This document shows, one piece after another, positions 33,813 through 42,834 of a DNA stretch of 64,000 nt. The position numbers and the translations under genes were made by a program. Position 1 is the first letter of the stretch, and every line of letters starts with the position of its first letter. The stretch lies in the NCBI GenBank assembly GCA_963695705.1, contig CAVOHB010000009.1, positions 310,001-374,000 of the forward strand. The letters run 5' to 3'. Below the pieces are notes generated by a model that saw only the letters and a list, made by a program, of their open reading frames with translations, did not search any database and had not been told where the DNA came from. The stretch comes from JBKPNJ01 sp963695705. GTDB lineage: Bacteria; Actinomycetota; Actinomycetes; Propionibacteriales; Nocardioidaceae.

Positions 33813-36251
33813 CTATGCCGAAGCCACGCGGGGATCGTGGCCCCGGAGGAGCTCGATCGTCCCTCCCGGCTGCAGTTCGTAGGTCGCTCCGCGGCATCCG
33901 ATCTTGATCGGCGGTCCCTGGTTCGGTGCTGCCGTAACCTGCGCGCGGCTGCCGGACACTTGTACCGTCAGTTCGCACCCGCGGTAACGGATCTCGAACC
34001 TGAAGTCTCCGAGGACCTCGGGCCAATGGGGATCGAACCAGAGCGCATCCCAGTGTGCCTGCACTCCGGCGAAGCAGCGCTGTAGCAGGTCGACTGCGCT
34101 GGACATCACGGCGAGGTGGATGCCTTCGGCGGTGGTGCCACCCTGGATATCCGAAATGTCGCTGCGTAGGACCTCGAAGAAGAACTCGATTGCGCGTTCC
34201 CGGTGTGACCGGGCGAGAACCCACGCATGCACCGCGGAGCTGAGAGTGGAGCCGTGGCAGGTTCGGGCGAGGTAGTACTCGATGGTCCTGGGAATCGTCG
34301 CCGGATCGAAGTCGTAGCCGAGTCCGCCGAGTAGATCGGTGAGCTCCTCAGACGACAGGAGGTAGAAGAGCATCACGGCGTCGGCCTGCTTGGAGACCTT
34401 GAACTGGTTGGGTGATCTCCCCTCGGATTCCAGGATGCGGTCCATACGCCTGAGGTTCGGGTAGCGAGCCCGATAGGCATCCCAGTCGAGCTCCTCGAGG
34501 TCGGCGTAGCCCTCGAACTGGCTGATCACGCCGTCATCGTGGAACGGGACGAACATCCGCTCAGACAACTGCCGCCAACGCTGCAGCTCCTCGGACCGGA
34601 GGTCGAGGCGTTCCATCAGTTCCACACGCCGGCTCGCGGACAGCAGCCCGAGCGAATCCAACGCCCGACGCAACACCCATGCCGCCATGACATTGGTGTA
34701 GGCATTGTTGTCAAGACCCGTCTGCTCGGTGCCCGGATAACCGGTGTGGAACTCGTCGGGACCCATCACCCCACGGATGACGAACCGGTCCTTGGACTGG
34801 TCGTAGCTGGCGATGCTCGCCCAGAACCGGGCAATCTCAATCAGCATCTCGGCGCCGTAGTCGGCTAGGAACTCCCGATCGTCGGTCGACTCGTAGTACT
34901 GCCAGAACGTATAGGCGACAGCGATCCCGACGTGGTGTTGCAGCCGGCTGGCGTCGGGTAGCCAGTGATTCGTCAGCGGATTGAGGTGCATCCGCTGGCT
35001 CTCCTCGCGCCCGTCGCTGCCGGACTGCCAGGGGAACATCGCCCCCGCGTACCCCGCTTCTGCGGCAGCTCGCCGTGCAGCGGGTAACCGGCGGTAGCGG
35101 TACTGCAATATGGCGCGTGTCACGGCGGGCAGTCTCAGGGTCAGGACGGGGAACACGAAAAGCTCGTCCCAGAAGACATGCCCCCGGTAGGCCTCACCGT
35201 GCAGGCCTCGTGCCGGCACGCCGACGTCCAGATCGACACTGTGCGGAGACACCGTCTGCAGCAGGTGGAACATGCCGAGGCGCACCGCGGAGACGACCGC
35301 ATGGTCATAGTGCTCCGCTGCCCGGCTCAGGTCGACGTTGAACCGTCGCCACAGGTGAGACCAGGCCAGTGTGTGGCTCTCCAGCAGGACGTCGAAGCCT
35401 CCGGCACTCTTCAAGTCTTCCGTCGCCGCCGCACCTGGCTCGGAGATCGCGGGATCGCGCGAAGTATAGAGGGAGATCACCTTCTCGATGACCACTTGAT
35501 CGCCGGCGGTCAGCTCGACGGCCAGCTCGTGTCCGACCTGGTCCGGTCCGGTGATGACGTGCCGAACGCGTGAGTCGCGAGCACCGTTTACCGAAATCGA
35601 GGTCCGGGCGGCGACCGCCACCCGGACCTTCGACTGCGTCGTCTCTGCGACGAGCAGGACCATGTCCTCGTCGGTCTGCGTCTCCAGCGTTCGCAGATGT
35701 CGGCCTCCGAGCGAGCGGTAGCGCTCTACTCCGGCGTTCTCCACGGCTCCGTCAACCGCCGACCGGACGCGAAGGCTGCCCGCCCAGTTCGCTGCTGTGA
35801 CGGTGGTCTCCAACGCCGCCAGATGCGGTGACCCCATGTGGACCAGGCGCCGCTGGGTGACGGCGGTTTCACGGCCCTCCCGGTCGCGCACGAGGAATCG
35901 GCGCGTGAGTAACCCACGCATCAAGTCCAACACTTGCTGGTAGTCCAACAGTTCCTGTCGGCTGGGCTTGAACCACTCGCCTCCATTGATCGCGAAGGTC
36001 AGCGGCAGCCAGTTGGGGAGGTTGACCATGCTCTCGTTCTCCACGAACCGTCCCGCGATCTCGTCGTGGAGTCGGTTGTAGCAACCGGCGGCATACGTGC
36101 CGGGATAGTGGATCTCATCGGCCACCGACTCCGGGGCCGCCCCACGCGTTGCGAAGAAGCCGTTCCCCAGTACGCACAAGGCTTCCCGGAGCTTCTCCTG
36201 CGAAGGATCGTAACCGTCGTAGACCAGGCTCCAGCCGTCCAGAGTTCTCAC
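33813..36251 (-). CDS. Glycoside hydrolase family 65 protein (disaccharide phosphorylase)
   Basis: The protein of about 812 aa phosphorolyses an alpha-glucoside such as trehalose, maltose or kojibiose. The N-terminal beta-sandwich starts GWSLVYDGYDP and ALCVLGNGFFATRG. The (alpha/alpha)6 domain has HVFWDELFVFP (about 360), the catalytic Glu in GVMGPDEFHTGYPG (about 485) and phosphate-binding residues in TCHGSTLSSAVHAW and GGTTAEGIHLAVMSSAVD. I prefer GTG at 36251 because the preceding 23 residues (from 36320) are Arg-rich and lack a ribosome binding site. No beta-phosphoglucomutase or box is beside it. Confidence 0.88.
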   Translation of the reverse strand: MRTLDGWSLVYDGYDPSQEKLREALCVLGNGFFATRGAAPESVADEIHYPGTYAAGCYNRLHDEIAGRFVENESMVNLPNWLPLTFAINGGEWFKPSRQELLDYQQVLDLMRGLLTRRFLVRDREGRETAVTQRRLVHMGSPHLAALETTVTAANWAGSLRVRSAVDGAVENAGVERYRSLGGRHLRTLETQTDEDMVLLVAETTQSKVRVAVAARTSISVNGARDSRVRHVITGPDQVGHELAVELTAGDQVVIEKVISLYTSRDPAISEPGAAATEDLKSAGGFDVLLESHTLAWSHLWRRFNVDLSRAAEHYDHAVVSAVRLGMFHLLQTVSPHSVDLDVGVPARGLHGEAYRGHVFWDELFVFPVLTLRLPAVTRAILQYRYRRLPAARRAAAEAGYAGAMFPWQSGSDGREESQRMHLNPLTNHWLPDASRLQHHVGIAVAYTFWQYYESTDDREFLADYGAEMLIEIARFWASIASYDQSKDRFVIRGVMGPDEFHTGYPGTEQTGLDNNAYTNVMAAWVLRRALDSLGLLSASRRVELMERLDLRSEELQRWRQLSERMFVPFHDDGVISQFEGYADLEELDWDAYRARYPNLRRMDRILESEGRSPNQFKVSKQADAVMLFYLLSSEELTDLLGGLGYDFDPATIPRTIEYYLARTCHGSTLSSAVHAWVLARSHRERAIEFFFEVLRSDISDIQGGTTAEGIHLAVMSSAVDLLQRCFAGVQAHWDALWFDPHWPEVLGDFRFEIRYRGCELTVQVSGSRAQVTAAPNQGPPIKIGCRGATYELQPGGTIELLRGHDPRVASA

Positions 36252-36371
36252 GTGTCGATTCTCGCTTTCGAGGCGATGCGGTGGCCAGCGGTGACGCAGC
36301 CGGGTTCGACTCATCCGCATCCGCAGCCCAGACAGTAGTCGGCCCGGGCGCTGCCCGCCGTCCTTGGGCGC

Positions 36372-38135
36372 TCAGCTCGGCTTCACTCTTGTGACCCGTC
36401 CAGTCCATCGGAGGTGGGTCCCTCCTCCGGGCGGTTCATCGAGGTGAAGAGCCCCTGCGTGGGCTTCTGCCCGCCGCCGGAGGTTGGACAGGCCGCTGGT
36501 GTGTTCGAGGATCCCAATACCGCACCCGTCGTCGATAGCGTCAATGGTGACGAGCTCACCGACGAGGGAGACACGAATCTGAGCTTCGCTGGCATTGGCG
36601 TGACGGGCGATGTTGGACACGGTTTCGCGGACAACGGCCACGATGTCATCGGCCAGCTCGGCTGGGACACCGAGGTTGAGGGGCCCGTTGAACTTGATCT
36701 CCGGATGAAAGCCCAGACCGGGAGTGTGCTCCGCGATGACACGCGCCAGCCGGCGTCGCAGGGTGTCCTCGTGGCTTCGCTCAGACTTGACCTGAAAGAT
36801 TGTGCTGCGGATCCGGCTGATCGTCGCATCGAGAGCGTCGACATAGCCGAGTATGCGCGCCCGCTCTTCGGGGCGGGTGACGTTGCGCAGCAGTCCTTGC
36901 AGTCCCATTCCTACGGCGAACAGTTCCTGGATTACGTGGTCGTGCAGATCCGCAGCGATGCGGTCGTGATCGGCGAGCATGCGCATGGACTCACGATCCG
37001 AACGGGCTCGCTCAAGTGACATCGCTATGCCGACATGGCCGCTGAAGCCGGCCAGCTGCTCCAGGTCATCTTCCTTGAACCTCATTCGCCCGGGCAGCCG
37101 CGCAACGGTCACCGCACCCACGACGCTGTCGTCGGCGTCAAGGAGCGGCGCCCCCATCGCCGAGCCGACTTCGAGATCAAGATCCTCAACCGTCGCGAGT
37201 TGCGCCGGATAGTCGCTGATCAGTACGGGTTTGCCGGAGGAGATCACGCCGCCCACCAGCGAATGCGTGGTGTTGACGACGTGCCCGACGATCTGCTCGG
37301 CCTTCGGCCCGGTGGCCGCACCCACATGCCATTGACCACCCTCCGTCGGCAGGACGAGTGTCGCAACGTCGGCGCCTGCACCTCGGGCCGCGTGGCGCAG
37401 CACGAGGTCGAGCGGGGGCTCGCGGTGTTCGGCGAAGAGTTCCCGGGTCACCTCGGAGGAGGCTGCCAGCCACAGTCTCCGCTGCTCGCTCTCCTCGTAG
37501 AGTCGGGCATTCTCGATCGCGACCCCCGCGCTGGCCGCAAGCGCGACGATCAACTGCTCGTCCTCCTCGGTGAACTCTCCTCTAGCGCTCTCGGTCAGGT
37601 ACAAGTTGCCGTGCACCTGGTCCCGCACCCGGAGGGGCACACCGAGAAAGCTGACCATCGGGGGGTGATGGGCTGGGAAACCTACGGCCGCTGGGTGGGC
37701 ACGAAGGTCCCTGAGCCGGATCGGCTCCGGATGCGTGATCAGGAGACCCAGGATGCCGTGACCGTCCGGCAAAAGACCGACTCGGTCGACGGTCTCGTCG
37801 TCCATGCCGACGTGGACGAACTCCTCCAGGCGGCCGTTCGGGCCGACAATCCCGAGCGCCGCGTAGCGGGCTCCAACGAGTTCCCGCGCCGCCTCCACAG
37901 TGTGGTGCAGCACGGGCCCCAACCTGAGCTGGCGCACCACGGTCGCGTTCGCCCGGATCAGGGCACGAAGGCGCCCCTGGGCGGCCAGCACATCCTGCGC
38001 CCGGTCGGTCAACTGCGCGATCAGCTCTTCGAGCTCCAGCCGAGGAACATCGGGAAAGGTCAACTCCGTAGACGCCGCCGACACCTGACCGCTCGCGGCG
38101 CCCGGGTGCTCCGTTGCCTCCGGCGCTATCCTCAT
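36372..38135 (-). CDS. devS: DevS/DosS-type heme-sensor histidine kinase
   Basis: The protein of about 587 aa is close in length to M. tuberculosis DosS (578 aa). GAF-A (about residues 65-210) contains GFPAHHPPMVSFLGVP; the second His (about 157) aligns with heme-ligand His149 of DosS. The Tyr of GNLYLTES aligns with its distal Tyr171. GAF-B follows at about 225-375. The phospho-acceptor His is in AADLHDHVIQELFAVG (about 400), then a HATPase domain with TVSNIARHANASEAQI and GLSNLRRRAEAHAG. The start is uncertain (frame open to 38294). It is probably the partner of the unlinked DevR. Confidence 0.9.
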   Translation of the reverse strand: MRIAPEATEHPGAASGQVSAASTELTFPDVPRLELEELIAQLTDRAQDVLAAQGRLRALIRANATVVRQLRLGPVLHHTVEAARELVGARYAALGIVGPNGRLEEFVHVGMDDETVDRVGLLPDGHGILGLLITHPEPIRLRDLRAHPAAVGFPAHHPPMVSFLGVPLRVRDQVHGNLYLTESARGEFTEEDEQLIVALAASAGVAIENARLYEESEQRRLWLAASSEVTRELFAEHREPPLDLVLRHAARGAGADVATLVLPTEGGQWHVGAATGPKAEQIVGHVVNTTHSLVGGVISSGKPVLISDYPAQLATVEDLDLEVGSAMGAPLLDADDSVVGAVTVARLPGRMRFKEDDLEQLAGFSGHVGIAMSLERARSDRESMRMLADHDRIAADLHDHVIQELFAVGMGLQGLLRNVTRPEERARILGYVDALDATISRIRSTIFQVKSERSHEDTLRRRLARVIAEHTPGLGFHPEIKFNGPLNLGVPAELADDIVAVVRETVSNIARHANASEAQIRVSLVGELVTIDAIDDGCGIGILEHTSGLSNLRRRAEAHAGALHLDEPPGGGTHLRWTGRVTRVKPS

Positions 38136-38353
38136 GCGGAACGCATGATCCAACTTGGGTTCGTTCGGGGCGACTGCACTGGGCGTCACGCTCCAGGGGC
38201 AGCAGGGGAGCAGCATCAACAGATCGAGGCGTTGGCGTCCTCGGACCAGCACTGAGTGTAGTCGCGGGCAGGGCAACCGACAAGGATGATGCACCCGCAG
38301 TGGAGCATCCGGCCCATCCCGGAGGCACCACGCGATCGTGGATGATCGGCGGG

Positions 38354-38836
38354 TCAGCCTCGCAGGACCACAGGATGTCCCTCGACGGCGGTGATATCGT
38401 CCGCGGCTGTGGACAGCAGCCGGTCGGCCAGCCGACGCAAGGCTCGCGCGACCGCGACCTCGTCGCCGATCTCGGGAACGTTCGCGTCTCCGGGGTTTCG
38501 GTGCGCCACGCCCTTCGCCTCGATTCCGGGAACCTCCGCCACCAGCACGGCATGCGCGGTGGTGTCATCAGCCGACTCGAACAGGTTGACCTCTACCCGC
38601 CAGCTCTTGACGTGCCCGGGTTGAACCGCCCCGGCTGCCTGGCCTTGATGGCCGAGATGCTGCACCTGCGCATCGGGTCCGGGAAACAGCAGCCCGGTGT
38701 GACCGCTATCTGACCATTCCACCACGTACGGTGGGCTGCCGTCGGCGTTCCTGACCTCGAGGACCCTCCCATCACGCACCGGCGAGTCGACCCGGCCCGA
38801 CGCGATCACGATGCGATCCCCAACAGCGGCTTTCAT
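38354..38836 (-). CDS. DUF1918-DUF1876 fusion (Rv1738-like dormancy protein)
   Basis: The 160-aa protein joins two families usually seen on separate genes. Residues 1-58 are DUF1918 (MKAAVGDRIVIASGRVDSP, YVVEWSDSGHTGLLFPG). Residues 75-155 are DUF1876 (WRVEVNLFESADDTTAHAVL, GVAHRNPGDANVPEIGDE, ALRRLADRLL). M. tuberculosis Rv1738 (DUF1876) is among the most strongly DosR-induced proteins and resembles ribosome hibernation factors. A DevR-type box lies 66 bp upstream. A ribosome- or RNA-linked role is an inference. Confidence 0.85.
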   Translation of the reverse strand: MKAAVGDRIVIASGRVDSPVRDGRVLEVRNADGSPPYVVEWSDSGHTGLLFPGPDAQVQHLGHQGQAAGAVQPGHVKSWRVEVNLFESADDTTAHAVLVAEVPGIEAKGVAHRNPGDANVPEIGDEVAVARALRRLADRLLSTAADDITAVEGHPVVLRG

Positions 38837-38901
38837 GATGACTCCTTCGACGGTCAGTGGTCCTATGTGGTCCCACGCAACACCGTGTGCGACCGTCGCG
38901 G

Positions 38902-38919
38902 TAGGTACGAAGGTCCTGA
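38902..38919. promoter_or_regulatory. DevR-type box of the DUF1918-DUF1876 gene
   Basis: TAGGTACGAAGGTCCTGA reads GGACCTTCGTACC in reverse, towards the minus-strand gene. The same TAGGTACGAAGGTCC core recurs at 44436-44450 before the kinase gene. Confidence 0.6.
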
Positions 38920-38973
38920 CGGCCGGATTCATGAAACGCGATCCGGCTCGCCCCGGTCGGCTCAGCTGGACGG

Positions 38974-39222
38974 TTAGTCCGGTGGCATGACCGGCCGGCG
39001 GAGTGAACTGGGGTTGCTCCAGCGCCGCCTGTGGTCGTGCGGTCGTGCACATGACCGCGCGGATTCAAGTGCCGCCTCCGGTGTGGTCGTAGTGTCGACC
39101 ACGACGAACTGTGGCCATGACTCTGTGTCGCGAGCATGCCCCGGGCTGGTTTAGCCGTAGGCGTCGGAGATGCCCGGCCGATCGCGGAACCGTGCCGGGA
39201 GGTCGAAGGCGTCGAGCGGGTC
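38974..39222 (-). pseudogene. Remnant of the 3' end of an Rv2004c-like kinase gene
   Basis: On the minus strand, FDLPARFRDRPGISDAYG followed by a stop, then HARDTESWPQFVVVDTTTT, PEAALESA and LRRPVMPPD with a stop at 38974-38976, match the last 80 or so residues of the intact kinase at 42835-44352 (FDLVSARIRGRRGISDADGW, WPESVTVDTT, PESALESA, LRRPVIPPD). Homology starts abruptly near 39222. An internal stop and frame changes show it is not functional. It lies between the two divergent boxes of this 494-bp intergenic region (38837-39330). Confidence 0.75.
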
Positions 39223-39226
39223 GGGG

Positions 39227-39244
39227 GAGGGTCCTTTGCCGATA
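39227..39244. promoter_or_regulatory. DevR-type box upstream of the DoxX gene
   Basis: GAGGGTCCTTTGCCGATA has one good half (GGGTCCTTTG) and a weak second half. It lies about 87 bp before the ATG at 39331 and directly beside the end of the kinase remnant. Confidence 0.5.
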
Positions 39245-39330
39245 GCAATAGGTCGTTGGTCCCTGTTCCACGGAGGTGACCATGGAAAGGCTTGGTCGAC
39301 AAAAGGAGAATTACGCGAAAGGAAAGCACC

Positions 39331-39945
39331 ATGAGCACGATCCACGAACCTGGCCACTCAGTAGGTAACGAGTTCACAGTTCGTCGCGGAAACGACGACA
39401 TGATCGCCGTGGCGGACTCCCGGTCAACCACAGCCCTGCGCTATGTGGCTGCGGTGCTCCGCCTGAGTCTCGGCTGGGTGTTCCTGTGGGCTTTCCTGGA
39501 CAAGATGTTCGCCCTGGGTTTTGCGACAGGACGAGACCCGGAGACCGGGGTTGTTGACCGCTTCGGTGACGCGGCTTGGATCCACGGTGGTTCACCGACC
39601 GAAGGCTTTCTGACCTTCGCCGCCAAGGGACCCTTCGCCGACATCTACCACGACATCGCCGGAGCGGCCTGGGCGGACTGGCTGTTCATGCTGGGCCTGC
39701 TCGGCATCGGCGTCGCACTCATGCTCGGGGTTGCCATGCGGCTGGCCACTATCTCCGGCGTTGTGATGCTTGTGCTGATGTGGTCGGCGGTGTTGCCCCC
39801 AGAGAACAACCCCTTCATGGACGACCACATCATCTACGCCCTGACCCTGATCCTGCTTGCGCTGATGGGAGCCGGCAAGACACTGGGCCTCGGCCGCACC
39901 TGGGAGGGACTCCCGATCGTCCGCCGCCACAGCATTCTGAAGTAG
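39331..39945 (+). CDS. DoxX-family membrane protein
   Basis: The 204-aa protein has four transmembrane helices: about residues 38-58 (LRLSLGWVFLWAFLDKMFAL), 112-132, 138-155 and 165-185. The segment GWVFLWAFLDKMFALGFATG is typical of the DoxX/thiosulfate:quinone oxidoreductase-like subgroup of actinobacteria. These proteins are linked to membrane redox and oxidative stress; the exact reaction is unknown. AAAGGA precedes the start. A strong terminator follows. Confidence 0.85.
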   Translation: MSTIHEPGHSVGNEFTVRRGNDDMIAVADSRSTTALRYVAAVLRLSLGWVFLWAFLDKMFALGFATGRDPETGVVDRFGDAAWIHGGSPTEGFLTFAAKGPFADIYHDIAGAAWADWLFMLGLLGIGVALMLGVAMRLATISGVVMLVLMWSAVLPPENNPFMDDHIIYALTLILLALMGAGKTLGLGRTWEGLPIVRRHSILK

Positions 39946-39957
39946 ACACCTCCACGA

Positions 39958-39994
39958 CGTTCCGGGCCGACCATTCAGGGGATGGCCCGGAACG
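39958..39994 (+). terminator. Terminator after the DoxX gene
   Basis: CGTTCCGGGCC (39958-39968) and GGCCCGGAACG (39984-39994) form an 11-bp perfect stem with a 15-nt loop, 13 bp after the stop. A short T-containing stretch follows. Confidence 0.7.
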
Positions 39995-40107
39995 CGTGTT
40001 TGCGGTGTCTGCGGACCGGCAAGATCCACGAGCAACTCGATGGGAGCCAACCGTGCTGAATTAGCTTCATCGCCCAGGCAGGACACGGTCGTCGCCGACA
40101 CCTGATC

Positions 40108-40716
40108 CGAATCTCTGTCCTGGTGCTCGGCAAGCGTGGACTGAGTGCGGCAAAACGCCTGTTCGTCGGCAGTAACTCGATCGCTGTTGCCGGTCGCTCT
40201 CCGATTCCAGTGGTCGTCGTGCCCGATCAGTGGGTGCCGGCCGCTGGCGGGCAGGACCCGTCCTCGTCGGGCTGGACGGCTCCGCCGCCGACGACGCCGT
40301 GCTGGGGTACGCCTTCGAACGCTGCGCCCGTCTCGCCGTCCCGCTGATAGTGCTCCATGCCTGGCAAGTGCCCACCATCTACACGTCGTCCCCCGAAGAC
40401 ATCCACCGGTGGTCGGACCAGGCGAGGACACATGTCGATACGGCGCTGGCCCGTTGGGTAGAGCGTCACCCTGAGGTCAAAGTCACCGCCCGGGTGCTGG
40501 ACTCAAAAGCAGCGAGCGCAGATCGTCGTCCTCGGGAGGCACACCGGCCCCCATCATGTTGGTGGCTTCCACCTCGGTTCAAGCGCGCGGGCCGTACTCC
40601 ACTACTCGGAGTCGCCGGTTGCGATCATTCCCAGCGAGACCCACCACACTGCGGTTGAGAAACACCCGACGACGCAGGTGTCCACTCCGCCGCCCACCCC
40701 CTCAGCGGCACCGTAG
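40108..40716 (+). pseudogene. Degraded universal stress protein gene
   Basis: Pieces of a two-domain Usp are visible in three frames. VLVLGKRGLSAAKRLFVGSN and IPVVVVPDQW are the end of a first domain. RAGPVLVGLDGSAADDAVL to VKVTARVLDS is most of a second domain. AQIVVLGRHTGPHHVGGFHLGSS to ESPVAIIPSE is its end, with a stop at 40714-40716. At least two frame changes and a gap of about 20 bp separate them, and the N-terminal 100 residues are missing. No DevR-type box lies upstream. Confidence 0.75.
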
Positions 40717-40729
40717 GACACCTCCTGTC

Positions 40730-41810
40730 TCAGAGGTTGCGGAGTTGCTCGCGTGTCATCTCAGCCAAGCCCATGGACTTCAGCGTGCGTGCGCCCCGAG
40801 CACGGACGTCGTCACCGAGAACAACGGAGCCGATCGCGATGATCGCGTCCATGACCGGCGTGTCCACCGCCATCTGTCGGGCAAGATCGGTCCAGAACAC
40901 CATGGAGTAGCCGATGTCTTCCGTGAGATAACGCGAATCGATGCGGTCTGGGCGCACCGATTCCCCGAAACCCCGGAGCCGTCGAGTATCCGGTCGTGTA
41001 GTTGCTCTCGACCATGTAGCCCTCTAGCACGCCGACGTCGGGCTCGGAGAGGACTGTGACGCCCAAAGCGGCAGCGATCGCCAGTCGCTCGCGGTCGACG
41101 GCCTCCATCAGTCGACCGACGCTGGGTGTTATTCCTTCCTCGTAGAACTTGAATCCGCCGTGGGTGCGCTCGAGCAGTCCGGCGTTGAACAGTGTGACGG
41201 CGGGGTGGATGACAGGGTTGCCATTCTGCAGGGTGGTCTGAAGTATCGACGCGGCCTCTTCGGTGGCGGGATAGACCTGCCGGAGTACCTCCAGCAACCG
41301 CGGGGTTCCGGCCCGCGGTAGAGCAGCCGCGAAGAGGCCGGTGTCGAAGCGGTGGTACACGTGCACGGTTCCCTGGCCGTCTGCACGGGCTGCGTACGGC
41401 AGGGTGCTGGTCTCTCCTACGAGGACGCTGTCATCGGACAGTGGGAGGCTGGCCGCTCTCTTGAACGCCAGAGTCCCGACGCAGGACGTGGGGCAGATGA
41501 TCACTACCATGCCGGGGTGTAGGTGAGGAGCCATCGCGCTGGCATGTGGTTCTGTTGCGAAGGCGGGGCCGACCACGAAAACGACCTCGGCGCCGTCGAG
41601 GGCCGTTTCGATGTCGGTCCCGGCGTAGGCGATCGGCATGAATCCAGCGAGTCGCCCCTCGCTGTGAATCCCTCCGCTGGCTTCGAGGGCGGGAATGTTG
41701 TCGTGAGCATGCTCGGCTGCGGAATACACCGACACCCGATGGCCGTGATGCGCCCATTCAGCCGCGACGGCAAGGCCGCCGTTCCCCGATCCGACGACAG
41801 TGACATTCAC
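40730..41810 (-). CDS. NAD/NADP octopine/nopaline dehydrogenase-like protein, one-base frameshift
   Basis: The protein of about 360 aa begins VNVTVVGSGNGGLAVAAEWA, a Rossmann nucleotide-binding motif. The C-terminal helical domain (about 185-330) has GNPVIHPAVTLFNAG, where the His is likely catalytic, and GYMVESNYTTGYSTAPGFRGIGA. After that the frame breaks at the run of three (minus-strand C, 40950-40952). Removing one base joins it to PDRIDSRYLTEDIGYSMVFW and the stop at 40730. I chose GTG at 41810, with GGAGG upstream. Opine-dehydrogenase-like enzymes can reoxidise NADH by condensing an amino acid with a keto acid; the substrate is unknown. Confidence 0.82.
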
Positions 41811-42083
41811 CACTGACAACCTCCAATGCAGCACCTAGGACCGATGCATCTTCCCACGGGGCGGCTACAGCCACGACGTAGCTCAGGCCAAGGCAACCCT
41901 CCCGGGAAACCGGTCACTCCCGTGGCGCATGGTGCGGAGCCACGCGTTCGACTCACCTTCTGGTGTTTCGTGGTCTTCGCCAGGGTCGAACCTCCTTTGC
42001 CAACGGCCCGATCCCGGTGTACTGGAGCGCGCCCGCCTCGCTGGAAGCCGGGCATTGGCACATCGGTACTCGGCCCGGCACCC

Positions 42084-42101
42084 TAGGGACTTTCGGCTCT
42101 G
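42084..42101. promoter_or_regulatory. DevR-type box upstream of the 197-aa conserved protein
   Basis: TAGGGACTTTCGGCTCTG has a strong first half, GGGACTTTCG. It lies 72-89 bp before the ATG at 42173, in the 362-bp divergent region 41811-42172, where nothing else was recognised. Confidence 0.6.
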
Positions 42102-42172
42102 TGCTCGCGGACCCGTCGACGAAAGAGTTGTGGCCGCTTCACTGCTGCGCTTGCCCGCCTCACGATCGAGGG

Positions 42173-42766
42173 ATGACAACAGTGCAATCCCGCATCGACC
42201 TGTACTGGCTCCCGTTGGGGGCCGGCGACCATTGCGTACGGTGGAACGGCCGCATCTATGAGGCACTCGTGGCGCGCCACGAACATCGCCCGGTCTGCGA
42301 TCTCTACCACTCGGCTCTTCAGGTTCAGCACGGTAGCGACCTGTTCGTGATCGAGAGTGCACCAGCGTGGGGGAGCGGAGAGTCCGACCGAGGAGTGGTG
42401 TGCCAGGGACCCGTCGGCCTGACATGGCTCGGCCACTCGCGGTACTTCCGCTACGAGGTCCGCCGTTGGCGCAACGGTGTGATCCCCGATGTGTCCGATG
42501 CTGTGGAAAGCCCAGTGCACATTGGGACAGACACGGCTCGGGCCGAACAGCTGCTGAACCTGGTTCCCGACTTTCCGACGGCTACCTGGGGTCGCGATGA
42601 GCTCCGTACCGGCGAGATGTGGAATTCCAACTCCCTCATCGCCTGGCTGCTGGCCCTGAGCGGTCACGGCGCAGGCGGAGTCGGTCCACCTGCGCGCGGG
42701 CGCGCGCCTGGATGGTCTGCCGGGTCAGTCGTCGCCGCCCGACAACAGAAGTCGCAAGGCAGCTAG
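42173..42766 (+). CDS. Conserved actinobacterial protein of unknown function
   Basis: The 197-aa protein begins MTTVQSRIDLYWLPLGAGDH and continues VRWNGRIYEALVARHEHRP, CDLYHSALQV, HGSDLFVIESAPAWG and GEMWNSNSLIAWLLA. This pattern is familiar from uncharacterised actinobacterial proteins, but I cannot name an activity. The Arg/Gly-rich C-terminal 35 residues are probably disordered. The DevR-type box puts it in the hypoxia regulon. Confidence 0.72.
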   Translation: MTTVQSRIDLYWLPLGAGDHCVRWNGRIYEALVARHEHRPVCDLYHSALQVQHGSDLFVIESAPAWGSGESDRGVVCQGPVGLTWLGHSRYFRYEVRRWRNGVIPDVSDAVESPVHIGTDTARAEQLLNLVPDFPTATWGRDELRTGEMWNSNSLIAWLLALSGHGAGGVGPPARGRAPGWSAGSVVAARQQKSQGS

Positions 42767-42834
42767 GCGGCTGCAGAGGGAAGGACTGGCCAGCTGAAGC
42801 GCTGCCAGCCTCGATGAGCATGGCGGCTGGAGTG

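Noticed and set aside
37704..37722. GAAGGTCCCTGAGCC, box-like sequence
   Set aside because: It lies inside the devS coding region and has only one half site.
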